Source: an uncultured Alphaproteobacteria bacterium (GTDB taxonomy: Bacteria > Pseudomonadota > Alphaproteobacteria > Micropepsales > Micropepsaceae). Taken from it: 44,198 nucleotides of DNA. The stretch lies in contig CAIUCH010000052.1 of the NCBI GenBank assembly GCA_903897605.1, positions 1 through 44,198 on the forward strand, in the 5' to 3' direction. Made by a program: the position numbers and the translations under genes. Shown here piece after piece: positions 16,900 to 27,600 of the stretch. Positions within the stretch are counted from its first letter, which is position 1. Each line of letters begins with the position of its first letter. The notes beneath the pieces were generated by a model. It saw only the letters and a list, made by a program, of their open reading frames with translations, was not told the origin of the DNA and searched no databases.

Positions 16900-17269
16900 G
16901 CGATCTTTCCTGATCCGGAACGCGCACAGCGAATGCGCGCCTGGCAATCCCTGTCATGAATTTGCGACAACGTGATACGCAATGCCCGTTCCCCCTTACA
17001 TCGAATTGACGCTGCCAACACCGGCGGCTGCCAATAGCAAAACCATGCTCGAAATTCCGCAATTCCGCGCCCATGGCGAGAATTTTTTCAAGCCATACAC
17101 GGCTTTAGCGGTAATTTTGGTGCCCTTCGCATCACACTCTATAGGAGAAAATTCTCTCACAAATGTCTCAGAAAAAGCTGTCGCGGCGTCATGTTACCGG
17201 GCGGAGCGTCATTTAACACATTGAAATCATTGCAATTATGTTGCGGTGCTGCGACTTTTGTGTCGTGCA
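16900..17269. other. Gene-free AT-richer stretch between divergent efflux and typA genes
   Basis: This stretch is noticeably richer in A and T than its surroundings. It must carry the promoter of the efflux operon on the minus strand. I found no convincing regulator-binding palindrome for the pump. Short open frames here lack coding character. Confidence 0.5.
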
Positions 17270-17298
17270 TTGCGGGTCCAAGGGGGGGCGTCTATAAG
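17270..17298 (+). promoter_or_regulatory. Predicted sigma-70 promoter of typA
   Basis: TTGCGG (17270-17275) and TATAAG (17293-17298) are separated by exactly 17 nt. The predicted start near 17305 leaves a leader of about 25 nt before the typA ATG. Confidence 0.65.
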
Positions 17299-17329
17299 CC
17301 CGGCCTTCCCAGCCCGAGCGTCCCGATTC

Positions 17330-19153
<1,824 letters not shown>

Positions 19154-19164
19154 AGGCGCGGTTC

Positions 19165-19254
19165 TTTTGCACGCGGAGTGCGTCGCGCGTGCTCACGTGC
19201 TATACGCACGCTCCGCGCGACGCTCCTGCTCCGCGCACAGAATTCCTCACGCCG
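19165..19254. repeat. Family B palindromic element, copy 1
   Basis: The core GCGTCGCGCG/CGCGCGACGC is a perfect 10-bp inverted repeat (19180-19189 with 19214-19223). It encloses CTCACGTGCT and GCACGCT. Flanking arms pair as GCGGAG/CTCCGC. The core, the CTCCTGCTC to its right and the trailing CCTC recur at 41457-41553. It lies just after the typA stop. Confidence 0.7.
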
Positions 19255-19299
19255 ATGATGTGCGTGTAAAAGAATTTTCATGACTGGGTGCGAAAAAAC

Positions 19300-20088
19300 A
19301 TGACCGTCACGCCCGAACTGATCGCCTTCGCCAACCGCTTGGCCGATACCTCCGGCAAGGTGATCCGGCCGCTGTTCCGCCAACGCATCGATGTGGCGCA
19401 CAAGCAAGGCGTGCACGATTTCGATCCTGTGACCGAAGCCGACAAGGGCGCCGAGCGCGCCATCCGCGCACTTCTCGCGCAAGAGCGGCCGGATGACGGC
19501 ATTCTGGGCGAAGAATATGGCGAGCAGAAAGGCAGTTCCGGCTATCGCTGGGTGCTGGATCCGGTGGACGGCACCCGCGCCTTCATCACCGGGCGCCATG
19601 AATGGGGCTCGCTGATCGCCCTGGAGCAGGACGGCAAACCCGTGCTTGGCATTCTCGATCAGCCGGTGTTGGGCGAGCGCTTTGTCGGGGTCAACGGATC
19701 ATCGCATCTGATCCAGGCTGGCAAGGCTTCGGCGCTGGGGGTCCGGCCCTGCGCCTCTCTGTCGGAGGGGGTGCTGTGTGCGACCGATCCGGGCGCCAAT
19801 TTTTCCAAGGAGCAGCTCTCGGCCTTTTCCCGTGTCGATCGGGCGGTGAAGATGACGCGCTATGGCGGCGATTGTTATCTGTTCGCGGCGTTGGCGCTCG
19901 GCTTTGTCGATGTCGTGATCGAGGCCGAATTCAAGGCCTGGGATATTGCGGCGCTGATTCCCCTGGTCGAAGGCGCGGGCGGCATCATCACCAGCTGGCA
20001 TGGCGGCTCGGCGCAGGATGGCAAGACCATTCTCGCCAGCGGCGACCGGCGCATCCATGCCGAAGCGATGAAACTGCTCGCTGGCTGA
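19300..20088 (+). CDS. hisN: Inositol-monophosphatase-family phosphatase, histidinol-phosphatase (HisN) type
   Basis: A 262-residue Mg-dependent phosphatase of the IMPase superfamily. The metal-binding motifs are in order: GILGEEYGE (Glu), LDPVDGTRAFITG (Asp-Pro-x-Asp-Gly-Thr) and AEFKAWDIAALIPL (Trp-Asp). The sequence RAFITGRHEWGSLIAL after the central motif is characteristic of HisN, which removes phosphate from histidinol phosphate in histidine synthesis. A general inositol or nucleotide phosphatase cannot be excluded. The ATG at 19300 is preferred; an in-frame GTG lies 12 bases earlier. It follows typA by 146 nt, across a palindromic repeat, and is followed by an unrelated gene. Confidence 0.87.
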   Translation: MTVTPELIAFANRLADTSGKVIRPLFRQRIDVAHKQGVHDFDPVTEADKGAERAIRALLAQERPDDGILGEEYGEQKGSSGYRWVLDPVDGTRAFITGRHEWGSLIALEQDGKPVLGILDQPVLGERFVGVNGSSHLIQAGKASALGVRPCASLSEGVLCATDPGANFSKEQLSAFSRVDRAVKMTRYGGDCYLFAALALGFVDVVIEAEFKAWDIAALIPLVEGAGGIITSWHGGSAQDGKTILASGDRRIHAEAMKLLAG

Positions 20089-20236
20089 CGTTTCCCAGCG
20101 CCATCAATTAAGGCAAAAACGGCGCAATTGCGCGTGGTTGCCCAATCCTGCCGCAATGAAACCCTGCTTGTTTTTGCAACCGTGAAGCCAGGCCTCACGT
20201 TTTCTTGCTGTAACATTCAAAGGGCAGGACGACGTC

Positions 20237-21046
20237 ATGAACACTCTTCGCAACCTCGATGGCTTCACCGATTCGCCAATCATCCCGGGAGAAATTCGCC
20301 GGGAAGAACCGGCGCACACTTTTAACGACAATGGCGGCCTTTCCAGTTTCCATCATTTCGAGGAAGCGGAAGAGGGCAGCGGCAAGGCCAAGATGATCGG
20401 CGGCGCGCTGGTCGTGGCGCTTCTGCTCGGCGCGGCTGGCATCTTTACCTATACCGGTTCGGGCACCAAGGCGGTCAATCAGGCGCCAGCAGCGTCTGTC
20501 GCGTCCAACATGGCCGCTCCGATCCAGACGGCGCCGACGCCGCCTGCCGCCGCACCTTCAGATGTCGCGTCGGCCAACCCGTCGCCTTATGATGCGGCTC
20601 CGGCTGCGGGCGACACGTCAAAGACCGCGTCCAGCGAAGCGGACAGCGCCAAGTCCGACGTCAAGCCTGTGAATACGGCCCGCAGCCCTGCCAAGGACAG
20701 CGAGCGGAATGCGTCCGAGGCGAGCCAGACAGCCGAGCTGAACAAGGACAGTTCGGCGGCGGATCGGGCCACCCAGAACGGTTCGGTTGCCGTGCCGATG
20801 CCGGCTGCGCCGTCGTCCTCGGTTGCCGAGACGGTACCGGTCGACAATTCCGCAGCCATGCCGCTGCCGGCTCCGCCCGCTCCTCCGGCTGCGTCGCTTG
20901 CCGCCAATGGCCAGACTTCGCCGACGACGGGTGAGCCGACTCAGGATGCCCCTGCGGCCCAGGCGGTAGCCCCGGAGGCTGCTCCTGCCGCACCCGTGAC
21001 GCTTGCTCCCCAGGCCGACCCGGCGACACCGGCTCAGCCGCAGTAA
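20237..21046 (+). CDS. Ala/Pro-rich single-pass membrane protein of unknown function
   Basis: A 269-residue protein I do not recognise. Residues 1-52 are polar and probably cytoplasmic (EEAEEGSGKAK). A single membrane helix follows (about 53-72, MIGGALVVALLLGAAGIFTY). About 195 residues of low-complexity Ala/Pro/Ser/Thr sequence form the rest and are probably disordered in the periplasm. The membrane topology resembles SPOR or TonB-like envelope proteins, but no C-terminal domain is present. The ATG at 20237 has GGGCAGGACG upstream. It ends 17 nt before a strong terminator. Upstream, 20122-20133 is a perfect 12-bp palindrome (GCGCAATTGCGC), a possible binding site. Confidence 0.75.
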   Translation: MNTLRNLDGFTDSPIIPGEIRREEPAHTFNDNGGLSSFHHFEEAEEGSGKAKMIGGALVVALLLGAAGIFTYTGSGTKAVNQAPAASVASNMAAPIQTAPTPPAAAPSDVASANPSPYDAAPAAGDTSKTASSEADSAKSDVKPVNTARSPAKDSERNASEASQTAELNKDSSAADRATQNGSVAVPMPAAPSSSVAETVPVDNSAAMPLPAPPAPPAASLAANGQTSPTTGEPTQDAPAAQAVAPEAAPAAPVTLAPQADPATPAQPQ

Positions 21047-21062
21047 AGATGACTTCGCGAGA

Positions 21063-21098
21063 GCGCCTCAGCGGGAAACCGCTGGGGCGCTTTTGTTT
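21063..21098 (+). terminator. Rho-independent terminator overlapping the end of the hydrolase gene
   Basis: A 12-bp stem with one G-T pair (21063-21074 with 21079-21090) closes a GAAA tetraloop and is followed by TTTTGTTTG. On the opposite strand the same bases encode the last residues and stop of the alpha/beta hydrolase. Confidence 0.9.
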
Positions 21099-22006
21099 GT
21101 GAATTCATCGAAGGCTGACCAGAGCTGGGTGCGAAAGACATCGCGCTCCATCAGGATTTCGTGCCCGGCACCGGAAATTTCCACGAACCGGGTGTGCGGC
21201 ATGCGCGCCGCAAACAGACGGGCGGCTTCGGTGTCACAGACCCGATCCTGTCCGGCACCCAGCAGCAGCGAAGGCGTGCGGATCGCCTCGGCGTAACCGG
21301 GGCTTCGCGTCAGAGCAATGGCGTTCATTGCCGCTCCCAGCCAGCCCCAGGTGGGTCCGTTCAAACGCAGTTCGGGATTGGCCGCGAGCACGGCCTGGGT
21401 GCGGGCATAACGATGCCTGTCCGACGTGACGATCTGCTGCGCGAACGGCAGATGCAGCTGATCGCGCGACGCCATGCCCCAGACATAATCCGTGGATGGG
21501 GCGTTGCGGTTGAGATGCGCGGCGATCTTTTCCACCACCCACCAGGGCGCGCCGCGCGGATTGATGCCCAGCATGGGGGCGCAGAGGGTAGCGGCGGCGA
21601 ATTCGTCCTGCATGTCATGCAGCCGCCGCAGCAGGATATGGCCGCCCATGGAATGCGCCAACGCGATGGGCCGGCAATTCAGGCCCATGGCCAGCGGCCC
21701 GACAATCTCGCGCATGATGACGTCCAGGTCCTGGTCGTAGGCGGCGAAATCCTCGATATGGGCCTTGCGGGGATCGGGCAGGAGCCGATCCGAACCACCC
21801 TGGCCGCGCCAGTCGAAGGTGACGACCGAATAGCCGCGGCCGCGCAGTTCGTCGATCACCTCGAAATATTTCTCGATGAATTCGGTCTGGCCGTTCAGCA
21901 GCAGACAGATGCCGCGCGGGGTATCGGCGGCAAAATGGCTTGCCCGCAACCGGACGGTGCCGGCAGTCAGGAAAAAAGGATGAAAGGATTGCGCGGCGAT
22001 GATCAT
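21068..22006 (-). CDS. Alpha/beta hydrolase, lysophospholipase (PldB) type
   Basis: A 312-residue alpha/beta hydrolase. The nucleophile elbow is AHSMGG, the oxyanion strand is ICLLLNGQTEFIEKY, and the acid and His of the triad are in GAGQDRVCD and GAGHEILME. VTFDWRGQGGSDR is typical of the lysophospholipase or monoglyceride lipase group. It would hydrolyse lipid or ester substrates, probably in the cytoplasm because no signal peptide is seen. The C-terminal codons lie inside the terminator of the convergent gene. The ATG at 22006 starts only 47 bases from the divergent membrane-protein gene. Confidence 0.88.
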   Translation of the reverse strand: MIIAAQSFHPFFLTAGTVRLRASHFAADTPRGICLLLNGQTEFIEKYFEVIDELRGRGYSVVTFDWRGQGGSDRLLPDPRKAHIEDFAAYDQDLDVIMREIVGPLAMGLNCRPIALAHSMGGHILLRRLHDMQDEFAAATLCAPMLGINPRGAPWWVVEKIAAHLNRNAPSTDYVWGMASRDQLHLPFAQQIVTSDRHRYARTQAVLAANPELRLNGPTWGWLGAAMNAIALTRSPGYAEAIRTPSLLLGAGQDRVCDTEAARLFAARMPHTRFVEISGAGHEILMERDVFRTQLWSAFDEFTNKSAPAVSR

Positions 22007-22053
22007 GCGGCGGCCAGTTTGCGTGGGCAGCCGCTTGCGTTCAAGCTTGGGCG

Positions 22054-22425
22054 ATGAAGATCAAACGCGACGCGCTGGGCCGTGCCTGTTTTCTGATTCA
22101 CATCGCCGTGCTGGCAGGTGTGATATTGGGCTGGATGGTGGCGGACCGGGCCTGGCTGATCGGTTATTTGATCTTCCTGCCGCTGATGTTTCTGCACTGG
22201 AAACTCAACCGCGATGCCTGCGTGCTCAACAATCTGGAGAACTGGCTCCGGTTTCGCCGCTGGCGGGTGCCGCAATCCAATCGCGAGGAAGGCGCCTGGC
22301 TGCGCACGCTTTTGGCCGACGCCACCGGCATCGCGTTGACCCGGGGCCGGATGGACGCCGTTATCTATGGCGCGATCTTGCTGTTCTGGTTTCTGGCGTT
22401 CGCCCATATTTATGAAAAAATTTGA
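22054..22425 (+). CDS. Small membrane protein, possibly DUF2784-like
   Basis: A 123-residue protein with about three membrane helices: two near the N-terminus (LIHIAVLAGVILGWMV and LIGYLIFLPLMFLHW) and one at the C-terminus (VIYGAILLFWFLAFAHIY). LHWKLNRDACVLNNLENWLR between them has the conserved Trp, Asn, Cys and Glu pattern of a small uncharacterised membrane family. The function is unknown. It is divergent from the hydrolase, with only 47 nt between the start codons, and ends 22 nt before the heat-shock promoter of the Hsp20 gene. Confidence 0.72.
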   Translation: MKIKRDALGRACFLIHIAVLAGVILGWMVADRAWLIGYLIFLPLMFLHWKLNRDACVLNNLENWLRFRRWRVPQSNREEGAWLRTLLADATGIALTRGRMDAVIYGAILLFWFLAFAHIYEKI

Positions 22426-22447
22426 AGTTCCCGGCCCGGTTTCGGGT

Positions 22448-22475
22448 CTTGAAGGCGCGGATTCCATGCCCATCT
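22448..22475 (+). promoter_or_regulatory. Sigma-32 (RpoH) heat-shock promoter of the Hsp20 gene
   Basis: The -35 CTTGAA (22448-22453) matches the sigma-32 consensus exactly. After a 14-nt spacer, the -10 GCCCATCT (22468-22475) matches CCCCATnT in all but its first base. The predicted start near 22482 gives a leader of about 55 nt. Confidence 0.82.
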
Positions 22476-22536
22476 GAAGGCTGTTCCGGGGGCGCTATTG
22501 CACCGGAAAACACAACGCTTTCAGGAGGTTGTACCC

Positions 22537-22977
22537 ATGCGTCTGGATTATTCGCCTTTCTTCCGTTCCACCGTCGGCTTTGATCGGCTGCTCGATCTGC
22601 TTGAGAGCGCCGACACGGCCCAGGGCTATCCACCCTACAATATCGAGCGCAGCGACGAGAATAATTATCGCGTCACCATCGCCGCCGCCGGCTTTGCCGA
22701 AAAGGACCTTGGCGTCGAAGTGGCCGATGGCGTTCTGACCGTCACCGGCAAACGCGACGAGGCCGGCAAACCCGCCTATCTGCACCAGGGCATTGCGGGC
22801 CGCGCTTTCGAGCGCAAATTCCAGCTCGCCGAGCATGTCGAAGTCAAAGGCGCCAAGCTGGAAAACGGCCTGCTCCATGTTGATCTCGAGCGCATTGTGC
22901 CCGAGGCCAAGAAGGCGCGCCGCATCACCATCAACGCCCCCGAGCTCAAGAGCATCGAAGGCTCGAAAGCAGCCTGA
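22537..22977 (+). CDS. ibpA: Small heat-shock protein, Hsp20/alpha-crystallin family
   Basis: A 146-residue IbpA-type chaperone that binds unfolding proteins and holds them for refolding. The N-terminal arm MRLDYSPFFRSTVGFDRLLDLL and the alpha-crystallin domain (about 36-130) are present, with YRVTIAAAGFAEKDLGVE, GVLTVTGKR, RAFERKFQL and KLENGLLHVDLER. Gly-Leu-Leu in the last motif is the conserved core signature. The C-terminal tail has RRITIN, resembling the IxI/V anchor. The ATG at 22537 has a perfect AGGAGG eight bases upstream; an upstream in-frame start is discarded. Expression should be heat-induced from the sigma-32 promoter. The leader holds ACAAC/GTTGT around the AGGAGG, but no convincing ROSE thermometer. 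Confidence 0.93.
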   Translation: MRLDYSPFFRSTVGFDRLLDLLESADTAQGYPPYNIERSDENNYRVTIAAAGFAEKDLGVEVADGVLTVTGKRDEAGKPAYLHQGIAGRAFERKFQLAEHVEVKGAKLENGLLHVDLERIVPEAKKARRITINAPELKSIEGSKAA

Positions 22978-23112
22978 CCTGACAGGGCCTTTCAACACGC
23001 ACGGACTTTCTTCCTCCGCAAGGCGAAGCCTTTGGCGGGGGAGTTCGGTAGCGGCAGCGTATCGAACGTCCGCTAGGCCGCTTGCCCGCGTGGCGGACAG
23101 ATGGGGGAAGAA

Positions 23113-24375
23113 TCAAGCACTCTTCGCGAATGGCATCGGCAACTTGGCGCCCGTCAGTTCCGCGTCGGTCATGTCGGTGTCGCGCAGATTCGCGCCGGTG
23201 AAATTGGCATAGGCGAAATCGCTGACCACCATGCGCACGCGGCGCAGATCCGCGCCCCTGAAATCGGCATAGCGGGCTTCGACATTGTCGAGGCGCGCCG
23301 GCAGAAGCCGTTCGGCGGCAATCAGAAGCGGGCTCAAATTGGCGCCGCGCAGATCGGCATGATTGAGCTTGGCGCCCGACAGATTGACGCCGCGCAGATC
23401 CGCGCCATGCAAACAGGCCGAGCGCAGATCGCAGCCCGCCAGGTTGCTGCCCTGGAGCGATGCGCCTTCCAGATTGACGCCATACAGAACCGCGCCAGGC
23501 GCGATCAGCGCCGTCAGCATGCGGTATGCCAGGGATTGCACCCGGCGCAGATCCAGGCCGGATAGATTGGCGACTTTGCCCTCGCGGCCCTCGCTCTGCG
23601 CCCAGCGCGAATGGGCGGTCAGCATCGCTTCGATTCGCTGGGTTTCCTCGAATTCGGGTTCGTTCTTTTCCGAAAGCGTGTGGGAAAGATTCGCCCCATG
23701 GGTGTTGGCGAAATCGAGCTGGGCGCCCAGCAGGATGGCACCTGAAAGATCCGCGCCGGTCAGATCGCAACCCGACAAATCGGCATTCTCGAGATTGGCG
23801 CCGGTAAGGCGGGCCTGGCGCAGATTGGCGCGCGTCAGGCGGCATCCCTTCATCATCGCATCGGTGAAATCGGCTTGTGCCGCCATCGCGCCGGTCATTT
23901 TTGCCCGCTCGAGATTCGCCGAATTGAGCATGGCGGAAGGAAGCTCGGACGGATTGAGTTCGTGCTGCAGCAAACGCAGATTGCCGTCGCGGTCCATCCT
24001 TGCGATGGCGCCTTCGCGGAAATCAGCTTCAAACAGATCCGCGCCGATCAGGTTGGCGCCGCGCAGCGAAGCGCCGCGCAGGTCGGCTCGCCGCAACTGG
24101 GCCTTGGCGAGGTTGGCGCGGCGCAGATCCGCGCTGAAAAAGCTTGCCGAATCGAGGCGCGCGCCCGTGAAATCGGTTTCTTCCAGCACCGCACCGGTGA
24201 AATTGGCGTCGGCGAGATTGCGCCCCGCCAGGTCCAGACCCGACAGATCGCAGAAGGTGAACCTGGCCCGCGCCCCGCCCAGGCGACCCGAATAAAGCAT
24301 CTCATGGCGGCCAATTGCCGCCGAGACCTCTTTCTGGGACATCTTGGTCAGATGGGTGTGGGGAACCCGATTCAT
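23113..24375 (-). CDS. Pentapeptide-repeat protein
   Basis: A 420-residue protein built mostly of A(D/N)LxX pentapeptides, which fold into a right-handed quadrilateral beta-helix. The repeats form blocks at about residues 38-115, 141-235 and 295-415. They are interrupted by a charged linker (MDRDGNLRLLQHEL) and an alpha-helical linker of about 55 residues (EETQRIEAMLTAHSRWAQ). There is no signal peptide, so it is probably cytoplasmic. Some pentapeptide proteins mimic DNA and protect gyrase, but no such role can be inferred here. The ATG at 24375 has no visible ribosome binding site; an ATG 33 bases later (MSQKEV) is the alternative. It is divergent from the autotransporter gene. Confidence 0.9.
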   Translation of the reverse strand: MNRVPHTHLTKMSQKEVSAAIGRHEMLYSGRLGGARARFTFCDLSGLDLAGRNLADANFTGAVLEETDFTGARLDSASFFSADLRRANLAKAQLRRADLRGASLRGANLIGADLFEADFREGAIARMDRDGNLRLLQHELNPSELPSAMLNSANLERAKMTGAMAAQADFTDAMMKGCRLTRANLRQARLTGANLENADLSGCDLTGADLSGAILLGAQLDFANTHGANLSHTLSEKNEPEFEETQRIEAMLTAHSRWAQSEGREGKVANLSGLDLRRVQSLAYRMLTALIAPGAVLYGVNLEGASLQGSNLAGCDLRSACLHGADLRGVNLSGAKLNHADLRGANLSPLLIAAERLLPARLDNVEARYADFRGADLRRVRMVVSDFAYANFTGANLRDTDMTDAELTGAKLPMPFAKSA

Positions 24376-24610
24376 GGCGGAACTGCGCTTGGGTTAAGCC
24401 TTTTTCATCCGGAATATTGGGCCAAAACCGGCTAACACCCGATTAAAACGTGAAAATTTGCTGTTGAACGGCGGCGCTGGGCAGGTACAAAGGCGAACCG
24501 GGACCGGGCCCGGGCCGACGATAGCGGAAAGCCCGAAAAGGCTGGAGCCAGATCAAGGGTTTGCGCGGATACCGCGGGCGTCCTTGGCCAACAACAACGA
24601 GGTTTGGATT

Positions 24611-27600
24611 TTGACGAAGCACCGCCTGATGCTTTCCGCCGCCACGGCCGCTTTGCTGACCGCGCCATTTGCGATTTCCGCGGGCCGCGCGGACACCACC
24701 ATTACGTCCACCGGCAAAACCGCCATCAACACCACCACCGACGGCAACATCACCATCTCGTCCGGTGGCGTGGGTATCAAGGCGACCGGCGCGGCCGTAA
24801 CCATCAATTCCAACAACTTCCTGATAAACCAGGGATCCATCTCCAACTCGAATACTTCGAGCGCGATGGGCGTCGCCATCAATACCAGCGGCGGCAATAT
24901 CGTGAGCAGCACCGGATTTCTCAATCAAGGCGGAATCAACCTTACCGGCACGGGCAACGGCAAGTCCGCGCTGGTGATCGAAGGCGGCAACACTTTCTTC
25001 GCGCCGATCACGTTTCAAAGCGTCACCACCACGGTGGGCAGCAGCGCCAGCCTTGCCGGCTCGTCGCTTTCGGTGGTTGGCGACAACAGCAATGTCATAA
25101 CCCTGTTCCAGGGCACCACCATCGATGGCGACGTCAACCTGGCGGGCAGCATGTCGCTCACCCCCAGCATCAAATCCACGGCCCAGGGCAATACCGCCAT
25201 AGATATCGAGGGCAATCTCAACGGCAATTTTGTCATCGGCCAGCTTGCCAGCGTTTCATCGGTGGGCAATCAGGCGCGGGGCTTGGTCATTCTGGGTGCG
25301 CTGGCGCCTTGCGCCGACAATTCGGGCGTGGGCTATACCTGCGCCAATTCCGGCACCGCCGCTGCTTCGGCGGGCGCCTTCGCCAATTTCGGCACGATAG
25401 TTGTAGTGGGCACGACCTTCCCCAATCGCAAAGGCGGCAATTTCGAAAGCGGCAGCGCCATCGTGTTCGGCAATTCGGTCGCCGGCGGCTTTTTGAATGC
25501 CGGACCCTCGACATCCAACGGCACCGTCGCCGCCGCAACGATTACCGGCAATGGTGACCTCGCCGCCACCAGCACCGCCAACGTATTTTCGCCCGTCATC
25601 CTGATCGACCCGTCACAGACCGTGACGATAAGCCAGACGACGGTTCGCGGCCCCGCCATATTCGGCAATGTCGGCACGTCGGTCGATTCGGTGGATGGTG
25701 GCAGGGGCTATAGCTTCATCAATCACGGCAACATCTCAGCCCAGCCCACCGATCCGGACATCAGTTCGTTGGCGGTGGCGATCCAAGGATCTTCCGCCAC
25801 CAACTTCACCTGTCTTGGGGTCGTGACTGGTGGCGTCTGCAACACGGCCGCGGCCACCGGCGGACTGCTCAATACCGGCACTTTGCGCGCCCAGGCGATT
25901 ACCAAGGAGGACACCACCTCCAATACCGCGACGGAAGCTGTTCTCATCGGTGCTTATGCCACCGTGCCCCGGATCGATGTCGCGGGCGAATTCGTCAGCG
26001 GGTCTTCTTTCACGCCTGGCATTATTAGCGCCGCGGTTGCCGGTCCGGGCGGCGGCATCGCCACTGCCGTGCAGATCGGCAACCTGGCGGTCGTGCCGCA
26101 GATCGATGTCCTGCAGCATGGCACCATCGCCGCCCAGATTCAGACCAGCACGCTTTCCCCGGACGCGATCAACGCGACCGCGGGCTCTCCTTTTACCCAA
26201 AGCGCCACCGCCATCGTGGATCAATCCGGCAGCCTCAGGCTGATCAACAATGCCGGCGCGATCCTGGCGCTCACGACCTTGCAGACGCCGGGCGCCAACG
26301 CGACGGTGGTCAATGTCAGTCAGGCGATCAATCTACTCGCCGGCAGCATCGGCCATACCGTGATCAACAACAGCGGGACCATCGAAGGCGATGTGTTGTT
26401 CAACTCGGGCGGCAGCGGCAACACACTCAATGTCGGCAATGTCGGCGACGTCACCAACCCCAATGACACGACCGGCAACGCCAACAGCGAAATCACCGCG
26501 ATTCAGGGGACCGCCGTTTCCAACACGCCGTTCAACTATGCGACCCTGACAGGCCGGATCGACACCGCGATTTCCGGAGCGCCGCCGATCACCGAAACCA
26601 ATTTCATCAGTTTCGGCTCGGGCATCGGCAATTTGCTGCATGTCGGCGGCTTTGGTTACGTCAACAGCATCATTGTCGCGGCTCCCGGCGGACTGAATAT
26701 TCATGTCGATAATAATGGCCAGCTGTTCCTTGCCGCGCCGATTGGCGGTTCGGTCAATGTCCATGATCTGATCGTCGCCAATGGCGGCACGGTTGGTCTC
26801 ACCTTGACCCAGAACAATGCGACCTCGGTGACCCCGGTCATATTGGCTGGCACCGACGGCGCCACCAACCCGACGGTCACGCTTTCCAACGCAAACATCG
26901 GTCTCAGGCTGGGCGGTTTCATTTCGTCCGGCACCACGGCGGCTTCGACCGCCAGCCCGACCCGTCAAGTGATCACGTTGATCAGCTCGAGCACCACCAT
27001 CAACGACACCACCTTGGCGCAGCAGGACGCCAACCTGTCGCAGAATATTCCCTTCCTGTTCGAATCGCAGTCCGACACGGCCGGCAATAGCGCCGGCGTG
27101 CCCGATCCTTTGTCCTTCAACGGCGCTCATACCGATCTGCTTCTGACCCTGTTGCCGCGCTCCACCGGCGCGACCAACGCCGACGGAACGCCGGGCCTGA
27201 ATCTTCAGGGCGATGCCAAGCAGGTATTTCCGTTCGCCGCCGCCGCCTTGGCCAATGACCCGCTATTGGGCTCGGCCATCGGCGGCAGCGTGACGCTTTA
27301 CAAGACCAATGGCGTGCCATCGAGCGGGATCAATGTCGCCGCCAGCCAGCAAAGGGTTCAGCAGATATTCTCCCAAATGACGCCCGATGTTTCGGGCGGC
27401 ACGCGGCAGGTCGCCATTATGATCACCGATCAGGAAACCGGGCCGGTGGCGGCGCGCCAGCGGCTGTTGCGCTCCTATGCCGACCAGACCGGCGAACTCA
27501 GCCTGTGGGGCGAGCAGTTTGTCGGCAATATCAACAACAAGGGCCGGGCGGACGCCGACGGCACGCTCACCAACTACAAGGATCACGGCTTCGGCTTCTC

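Noticed and set aside
16982..17224. An 80-residue open frame upstream of typA
   Set aside because: It has no family pattern, no clear ribosome binding site and lies in AT-richer promoter sequence.
22484..22536. ROSE-type RNA thermometer before the Hsp20 gene
   Set aside because: Only a 5-nt pairing flanks the ribosome site and the conserved anti-Shine-Dalgarno sequence of ROSE elements is absent.
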